A stretch of DNA of 12,016 bases, from NCBI GenBank assembly GCA_004296815.1, contig SCVT01000146.1, positions 1 to 12,016 on the forward strand. Direction: 5' to 3'. The stretch is from Reyranella sp. (GTDB taxonomy: Bacteria > Pseudomonadota > Alphaproteobacteria > Reyranellales > Reyranellaceae). The notes beneath the pieces were generated by a model. The model was given only the letters and a program-made list of their open reading frames with translations. It was not told the DNA's origin and did not search any database. This document shows, one piece after another, positions 6,331-12,016 of the stretch (within the stretch, counting starts at the first letter, position 1; each line of letters begins with the position of its first letter). Made by a program: the position numbers and the translations under genes.

Positions 6331-6993
6331 ATGGCACAGCAGCCCGTCCGCATCGCACCGTCGATCCTCTCCGCCGACTTCGCAGCGCTGGGGCGCGAGA
6401 TCGAGGCGGTGACCGCGGCGGGCGCCGACTGGATCCACGTCGACGTGATGGACGGCCACTTCGTGCCCAACATCACCATCGGCCCGATGGTGGTGAAGGC
6501 GCTGCGCAAGCACAGCAAGCTGCCCTTCGACTGCCATCTCATGATCTCGCCGGTCGATCCGATGGTGCCGGCCTATGTCGATGCCGGCGCCGACGTGATC
6601 TCCTTCCACCCCGAGGCCGGCCCGCACATCCATCGCACGATCCAGCTCGTGAAGAGCCTGGGCAAGAAGGCGGGCGCCGTGCTCAACCCGGGCACGCCGC
6701 TCTCCTCGATCGAGCACGTGCTGGGCGATCTCGACCTGGTGCTGTTGATGAGCGTCAATCCGGGGTTCGGCGGCCAGGCCTTCATCGAGAGCCAGCTCGC
6801 CAAGATCGCGGCCCTGCGCAAGGCAATCGATGCGCTGGGCAAGCCGATCGACCTCGAGGTCGACGGCGGCGTCAACGTCGAGACGGCGAAGAAATGCATC
6901 AAGGCCGGCGCCGACGTGCTGGTCGCGGGCACGGCCGTGTTCAGCGGTGGTCCATCGAAGTACGCAGCGAACATAAAGGCGCTGAGATCATGA
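6331..6993 (+). CDS. rpe: Ribulose-phosphate 3-epimerase
   Basis: A complete 220-residue TIM barrel of normal length. It interconverts ribulose 5-phosphate and xylulose 5-phosphate in the pentose phosphate pathway (and the Calvin cycle where present; nothing else here suggests autotrophy). Motifs: APSILSADF (9-17) with Ser12, [14 protein letters not shown] (34-47) with metal ligands His36 and Asp38, CHLM (68-71) with His69, NPGFGGQ (143-149) and LEVDGGVN (175-182) with Asp178 as acid/base and metal ligand, and GTAVF (200-204) near the phosphate site. The start at 6331 has GAGGT just upstream, which overlaps the pheA stop codon (8-nt gap), so it is very likely translated from the pheA transcript. 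The stop is likewise embedded in the binding site of the next gene. Confidence 0.96.
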   Translation: MAQQPVRIAPSILSADFAALGREIEAVTAAGADWIHVDVMDGHFVPNITIGPMVVKALRKHSKLPFDCHLMISPVDPMVPAYVDAGADVISFHPEAGPHIHRTIQLVKSLGKKAGAVLNPGTPLSSIEHVLGDLDLVLLMSVNPGFGGQAFIESQLAKIAALRKAIDALGKPIDLEVDGGVNVETAKKCIKAGADVLVAGTAVFSGGPSKYAANIKALRS

Positions 6994-7003
6994 GGATCGG
7001 GGC

Positions 7004-7921
7004 ATGAGCGACATCATCCTGCATCACTATCCGCTGTCGCCTTTCGCCGAGAAGGTGCGGATCGGCCTCGGCCTCAAGCAGGCGGCGTGGAAGTCGGTCG
7101 AGATCCCGCGCATCATGCCCAAGCCCGACCTGATGCCGCTGACCGGCGGCTATCGCAAGACGCCGGTGATGCAGATCGGCGCCGACATCTACTGCGACAC
7201 CCAGCTCATCATGCTGGAGCTGGAGCGGCGCCTGCCGTCACCGGCGTTCCTGCCCAAGGGACGCGAGGGCGAGGCGCGCGCCCTCACCATGTGGGCCGAC
7301 CGCCTGATCTTCGGGCCCGCCGTCGGTGTGGTCATGAGCCAGGTCGCCGACAAGTTCGGCGAGGACTTCAAGAAGGACCGCAGCGAGTTCTCCGGCCGCA
7401 GCTTCGACACGGCCCGCCTAAAGGCGGCGCTGCCGATCGTGGTCGACCAGACCTATGCGCTGCTGTCGCTGGCCGAGCAGATGCTGGGCGACGGCCGCAA
7501 GTATCTGCTGGGGGCCGAGCCGTGCCTGGCCGACTGCGCGCTCTTCAATCCGGTGTGGTTCATCAACCAGCATCTCGGCGCGACGGCCAAGCCTCTCGAC
7601 CGGCTGCCGAAGCTGATGGCCTGGTTCGAGCGCATGAAGGCGGTCGGCAACGGCCGGCGCACCGACATCAAGGCGGCGGAGGCGCTCGACATCGCCAAGG
7701 CGGCGACGCCCGCGCCGGTGGCGGTCGATGCCGGCGATCCGACCGGCATGATCGCGGGCCAGAAGCTTTCGGTGACGCCCGACGATACCGGCAGGGTGCC
7801 GGTCACCGGCACCCTGGTCGGGCTGACGGCGGACCGCATCTCGCTGGCGCGTCACGACGAGCGGGTGGGTGACGTCGTCGTCCACTTCCCGCGCGCCGGC
7901 TTCCTCGTCACGCCGGCCTAG
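7004..7921 (+). CDS. Glutathione S-transferase-like protein with C-terminal extension
   Basis: A 305-residue protein. The thioredoxin-like half (1-76) has HHYPLSPFAEKVRIGL (7-22), with Ser12 in the place of the catalytic serine, the cis-proline segment KTPVMQI (52-58) and CDTQLI (64-69), the usual gamma-glutamyl-binding loop. A helical GST C-terminal domain (about 90-215) contains LLGAEPCLADCALFNPVWF (168-186), the N-capping/Asp staple region. GSTs are normally 200-240 residues; here about 65 more follow, with GQKLSVTPDD (252-261), VPVTGTLVGLTADRISLA (265-282) and VGDVVVHFPRAGFLVTP (288-304), a pattern of short beta strands resembling a small barrel. I do not recognise this module. ATG at 7004 with GAGGA 7 nt upstream, overlapping the rpe stop (10-nt gap). 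Third gene of the pheA-rpe unit and convergent with the isomerase-like gene 9 nt away. Substrate unknown. Confidence 0.85.
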   Translation: MSDIILHHYPLSPFAEKVRIGLGLKQAAWKSVEIPRIMPKPDLMPLTGGYRKTPVMQIGADIYCDTQLIMLELERRLPSPAFLPKGREGEARALTMWADRLIFGPAVGVVMSQVADKFGEDFKKDRSEFSGRSFDTARLKAALPIVVDQTYALLSLAEQMLGDGRKYLLGAEPCLADCALFNPVWFINQHLGATAKPLDRLPKLMAWFERMKAVGNGRRTDIKAAEALDIAKAATPAPVAVDAGDPTGMIAGQKLSVTPDDTGRVPVTGTLVGLTADRISLARHDERVGDVVVHFPRAGFLVTPA

Positions 7922-7930
7922 AGCGCCGCT

Positions 7931-8827
7931 TCAGATCAGCTCCACGCCGACTTCCTGGCAGAGGCGGCGGAAGGCCTTGACCGAGCGCGAGGTCGCGTTG
8001 CGCGCATCGGCCGGGCAGTGGGTCTCGATGCAGGCCAGGATCTCCTTCGACCCATGCTCGGCCTTGGCGACCTCGCCCAGCAGGCGACGCAGCTCGTCGG
8101 CCCAGGGGACGTCGCCGTCGCCCAGCGGCACGGTCTTCCGGGCCTTGGTGTCGCGATCCTTGAGGTGGATCTGATCGACCCGCGAGGCGATCGCGGCGAT
8201 GTCGGCGTCGGACGGTGGCTTGTCGATCGCCCAGGCGTTGCCGATGTCGACGAGAGGGCGCAGCACGGCGGGCAGCGGGCTCGGCGCCATCGCCTCGCCG
8301 AGCGAGGCGAAGAACTCGGCGAGATCGCCGATCGTCGCCATGTTGCACACCGGCTCGTTCTCGATCTCGACCGTCATCGAGTAGGTCGAGGCGAGGTCGA
8401 TAAGCCGTTCGAAGGAGCCGAACACGTCGCTCGGCTTGTAGCCATCGTAGGTCAGGTAGCTGAACACGCGGACGCGCTCGGCGCCCAGCACGACCGCCAT
8501 GTCGAAGGCATAGACCAGCGGATCGTCGGCGGGGCAATCGGCGGGATCGAAGGCGAAGTCGATCTTGCCGCCAGCCGAGGCCTTTCCGGGCGCCTGCCAC
8601 TTCAGCAGCGGCGACACCAGAGTCGGCACGGTGATGCCTTCCTTGCCCAGGGTGCGTGCGATGCCGCCCACCTCGTCGAGCGTCATGCCGAGCAGGTTGC
8701 GCCCGCCCAGGGTGCGCATGTCGAGGCGCGTGACCTGGTGTTCGTGGCAGAAGGAGATCATCTCCTCGAGGGAGGGACCGATTTCATCGCCGATGACGGC
8801 GAGGGAGAGGCGGGGCAGGGACGACAT
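7931..8827 (-). CDS. Sugar phosphate isomerase/epimerase family protein (AP_endonuc_2 TIM barrel)
   Basis: A 298-residue protein of the xylose-isomerase-like TIM-barrel superfamily. Strand-end metal ligands can be picked out in family order: Glu156 in VEIENEP (153-159), Asp194 in LVDIGNAWA (192-200), His221 in QIHLKDRD (219-226) and Glu268 in ACIETH (265-270). His221-x-Lys-Asp is the standard 'HlKD' signature. Members include hexulose-6-phosphate and inositol-pathway isomerases as well as many orphans; I cannot name a substrate. No transporter, kinase or inositol dehydrogenase is nearby to help. I chose the ATG at 8827, with AGGT 9 nt upstream, over a TTG at 8836 that would add three residues. 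The gene is divergent from the HerA-like ATPase (47-nt gap, presumably a shared promoter region) and convergent with the GST-like gene. Confidence 0.8.
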   Translation of the reverse strand: MSSLPRLSLAVIGDEIGPSLEEMISFCHEHQVTRLDMRTLGGRNLLGMTLDEVGGIARTLGKEGITVPTLVSPLLKWQAPGKASAGGKIDFAFDPADCPADDPLVYAFDMAVVLGAERVRVFSYLTYDGYKPSDVFGSFERLIDLASTYSMTVEIENEPVCNMATIGDLAEFFASLGEAMAPSPLPAVLRPLVDIGNAWAIDKPPSDADIAAIASRVDQIHLKDRDTKARKTVPLGDGDVPWADELRRLLGEVAKAEHGSKEILACIETHCPADARNATSRSVKAFRRLCQEVGVELI

Positions 8828-8874
8828 GGCAGGCAACCTACTCTAAAGTCGGTGTGCCAAGCGAGGGAGATGGC
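8828..8874. promoter_or_regulatory. Short divergent promoter region (isomerase-like gene / HerA-like ATPase)
   Basis: Only 47 nt separate the two divergent start codons, so promoters for both genes must overlap each other or the coding ends. The piece CTACTCTAAAGT is relatively A/T-rich, but I see no clear -35/-10 pair on either strand. The ribosome binding sites are AGGT for the isomerase-like gene and GAGGGAG (8863-8869) for the ATPase. Confidence 0.35.
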
Positions 8875-10527
<1,653 letters not shown>

Positions 10528-10532
10528 GAGGC

Positions 10533-10556
10533 CGACCGGCTCAGGCGAGCCGGTCG
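10533..10556. terminator. Bidirectional hairpin between the HerA-like gene and leuB
   Basis: A perfect 10-bp stem with a 4-nt loop: CGACCGGCTC (10533-10542), AGGC, then GAGCCGGTCG (10547-10556). It sits in the convergent gap, 5 nt after the ATPase stop, and includes the leuB stop codon (10541-10543). The stem is symmetric and could act on both transcripts. Neither strand has a good T-run after it, so it may work as a factor-assisted terminator or an RNA-stabilising 3' hairpin. Confidence 0.5.
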
Positions 10557-11659
10557 AGTTCCTTCACGATCGCGTCGCCCATCTCCTGGGTGCCGACCTT
10601 CTTGGTGCCCTGCGTGTTGCCCACCATGAGGTCGCCGGTGCGGTAGCCCGCCTTCAGCACGTTCTCGACCGCGAGCTCGACCATGTCGGCATCCTTGCCG
10701 AGGTCGAACGAGTAGCGGAGCATCATGGCGTAGGAAAGCGTCTGGGCGATCGGATTGGCCAGGCCCTTGCCGGCGATGTCGGGGGCGCTGCCGTGGATCG
10801 GCTCGTAGAGCGCCTTGCGGCGGCCGGTCGCGTCGGGCGCGCCGAGCGAGGCCGAGGGCAGCAGGCCGAGCGAGCCGGTCAGCATCGAGGCTTCGTCGGA
10901 CAGGATGTCGCCGAACAGGTTGTCGGTGACGATCACGTCGAATTCCTTGGGCTGACGCAGCAGCTGCATGGCGAGCGCGTCGGCGTACATGTGCTCGAGC
11001 TTCACGTCGGAGTACTTCTCCTTGTGCAGCTTGGTCGCCTCCTCGCGCCACAGCACGCCGGTGTGCATGACGTTGGCCTTCTCTGACGACAGGACCTTGT
11101 TCTTGCGCTTGCGCGCCAGCTCGAAGGCGACGGCGCAGACGCGGCGGATCTCGCCCACCGTGTAGCGCTGCGTGTCGAACGCCTCGACCTCGCCCTGGGC
11201 GTTGGTCTGGCGGCCGCGCGGCTCGCCGAAATAGACGCCGCTCGTCAGCTCGCGGATGATCATGATGTCGAGACCCTTGACGATCTCGGGCTTGAGCGAG
11301 CTCGCGTCGACCAGCGCGTCGAACACCTTGGCCGGCCGCAGGTTGGCGAAGAGGTCCATCTCCTTGCGCAGGCGGAGCAGGCCGCGCTCGGGCTTCTTGC
11401 TGAAGTCGGCGGTGTCCCACTTCGGGCCGCCGACCGAGCCGAACAGCACGGCGTCGGCGTCGAGCGCGTTCTTCATGGCCGCGTCGGTCAGCGGCGTGTC
11501 GTGCTTGTCGAGCGAAGCGCCGCCGACCAGGTCTTCCTTGATGTCGAATCCGATCGCCCGCTTCTTGCCCATCCACGAGATGATCTTGCGGACCTCGTTC
11601 ATGACCTCGGGACCGATGCCGTCGCCGGGCAGCACGAGGAGATTGCGATTCGACGCCAT
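10541..11659 (-). CDS. leuB: 3-isopropylmalate dehydrogenase
   Basis: A complete 372-residue enzyme of leucine synthesis, oxidatively decarboxylating 3-isopropylmalate to 2-oxoisocaproate with NAD. Signature pieces: [10 protein letters not shown] (10-19), Arg98 and Arg108 (LRPAKV) and Arg136 in [16 protein letters not shown] for substrate, Tyr143 and Lys194 (SSEKANV) as catalytic residues, [16 protein letters not shown] (245-260) with metal ligands Asp251 and Asp255, and the NAD loop [14 protein letters not shown] (286-299). Gly-Ser-Ala-Pro-Asp is typical of NAD-dependent IPMDH, rather than isocitrate dehydrogenase. The start ATG at 11659 has AAGG close upstream. It follows leuD by 36 nt, forming the common leuD-leuB arrangement, and ends in the hairpin it shares with the convergent ATPase gene. 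Confidence 0.96.
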   Translation of the reverse strand: MASNRNLLVLPGDGIGPEVMNEVRKIISWMGKKRAIGFDIKEDLVGGASLDKHDTPLTDAAMKNALDADAVLFGSVGGPKWDTADFSKKPERGLLRLRKEMDLFANLRPAKVFDALVDASSLKPEIVKGLDIMIIRELTSGVYFGEPRGRQTNAQGEVEAFDTQRYTVGEIRRVCAVAFELARKRKNKVLSSEKANVMHTGVLWREEATKLHKEKYSDVKLEHMYADALAMQLLRQPKEFDVIVTDNLFGDILSDEASMLTGSLGLLPSASLGAPDATGRRKALYEPIHGSAPDIAGKGLANPIAQTLSYAMMLRYSFDLGKDADMVELAVENVLKAGYRTGDLMVGNTQGTKKVGTQEMGDAIVKELDRLA

Positions 11660-11695
11660 TGCCTTGCTTCTCTTTTCTCTAGAAGTGGTCGGAAA

Positions 11696-12016
11696 TCAGG
11701 ACGCGCCGTGCAGCCAGGGCTGGGCCTCGGCCTGCTTGCGCTCGAAGTCGTCGATATCCGCCTTCTTCTCCATGGTGAGGCCGATATCGTCGAGACCCTC
11801 GATCAGGCACTTCTTGCGGAAGGCGTCGATCTCGAAGTGGACGGTGCCGCCGTCCGGGCCCTTGATCTCCTGCTTCTCGAGATCGACCTCGATGATGGCG
11901 TTGGAGCCGCGGCTCGCATCGTCCATCAGCTTGGCGATGATCTCCTTGGAGACCTTGATCGGCAGGATGCCGTTCTTGAAGCAGTTGTTGTAGAAGATGT
12001 CCGCGAAATCCTCGGA
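11696..12016 (-). CDS. leuD: 3-isopropylmalate dehydratase small subunit (5' end cut by window edge)
   Basis: The last 106 residues of LeuD read in from the right edge without a stop. The clearest part is [19 protein letters not shown] (residues 4-22 of the fragment), the conserved swivelling-domain loop of the aconitase-like small subunit, followed by [26 protein letters not shown] (about 56-81) near the C terminus. Full-length family members are about 200 residues, so roughly half is missing. With LeuC it isomerises 2-isopropylmalate to 3-isopropylmalate; LeuB acts next, in agreement with the shared strand and the 36-nt gap. leuC is not in the window and may lie further right. Confidence 0.93.
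   Translation of the reverse strand, partial: SEDFADIFYNNCFKNGILPIKVSKEIIAKLMDDASRGSNAIIEVDLEKQEIKGPDGGTVHFEIDAFRKKCLIEGLDDIGLTMEKKADIDDFERKQAEAQPWLHGAS

Overview
The window is a gene-dense, GC-rich stretch of bacterial chromosome holding 14 protein genes, two of them cut by the window edges. Codon use (strong G/C at third positions), a CycM-type membrane-anchored cytochrome c divergent from a prephenate dehydratase with an ACT domain, a HisN-type histidinol-phosphatase outside any his cluster, and a leuD-leuB pair all point to an alphaproteobacterium. A Rhodospirillales or Reyranella-like lineage is a guess that cannot be proved from these bases. I see no tRNA, rRNA, CRISPR array, insertion sequence, phage gene or attachment site. 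No intergenic gap exceeds about 180 bases.

Layout. (1) Positions 1-3309, minus strand: an envelope-stress type operon reading Spy/CpxP-like periplasmic protein, then OmpR/CpxR-like response regulator, then CpxA-like sensor kinase, then an acyl-CoA dehydrogenase that runs off the left edge. Gaps are 7, 4 and 29 nt. Upstream of the operon lies a direct repeat GTAAA-N5-GTAAA (3389-3403), the form known for CpxR boxes in enterobacteria. (2) 3415-3951, plus strand: a RimJ/RimL-type GNAT acetyltransferase, starting 11 nt past that box. (3) 3918-5233, minus strand: cytochrome c (cycM-like) followed by hisN; the 3' end of hisN overlaps the GNAT gene by 34 nt. (4) 5408-7921, plus strand: pheA, rpe and a GST-like gene with an unusual C-terminal extension, spaced 8 and 10 nt apart, so probably one transcript. 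(5) 7931-8827, minus strand: a TIM-barrel sugar phosphate isomerase/epimerase family protein. (6) 8875-10527, plus strand: a HerA-like (DUF853/YjgR type) ATPase. (7) 10541-12016, minus strand: leuB, preceded by the 3' part of leuD.

How the genes work together. The first block forms a plausible complete sensing loop: periplasmic chaperone/sensor, kinase, regulator, and a candidate regulator site in front of them. PheA (phenylalanine), HisN (histidine) and LeuB/LeuD (leucine) are amino-acid biosynthesis genes, and Rpe belongs to the pentose phosphate route. The remainder (GNAT, GST-like, isomerase-like, HerA-like) have clear folds but unknown substrates. The window is mostly ordinary housekeeping chromosome. 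The points most worth a second look are the CpxR-type box in front of a Cpx-like operon in a non-enteric organism, a hairpin that would mask the ribosome binding site of the acyl-CoA dehydrogenase gene, and the C-terminal module of the GST-like protein.
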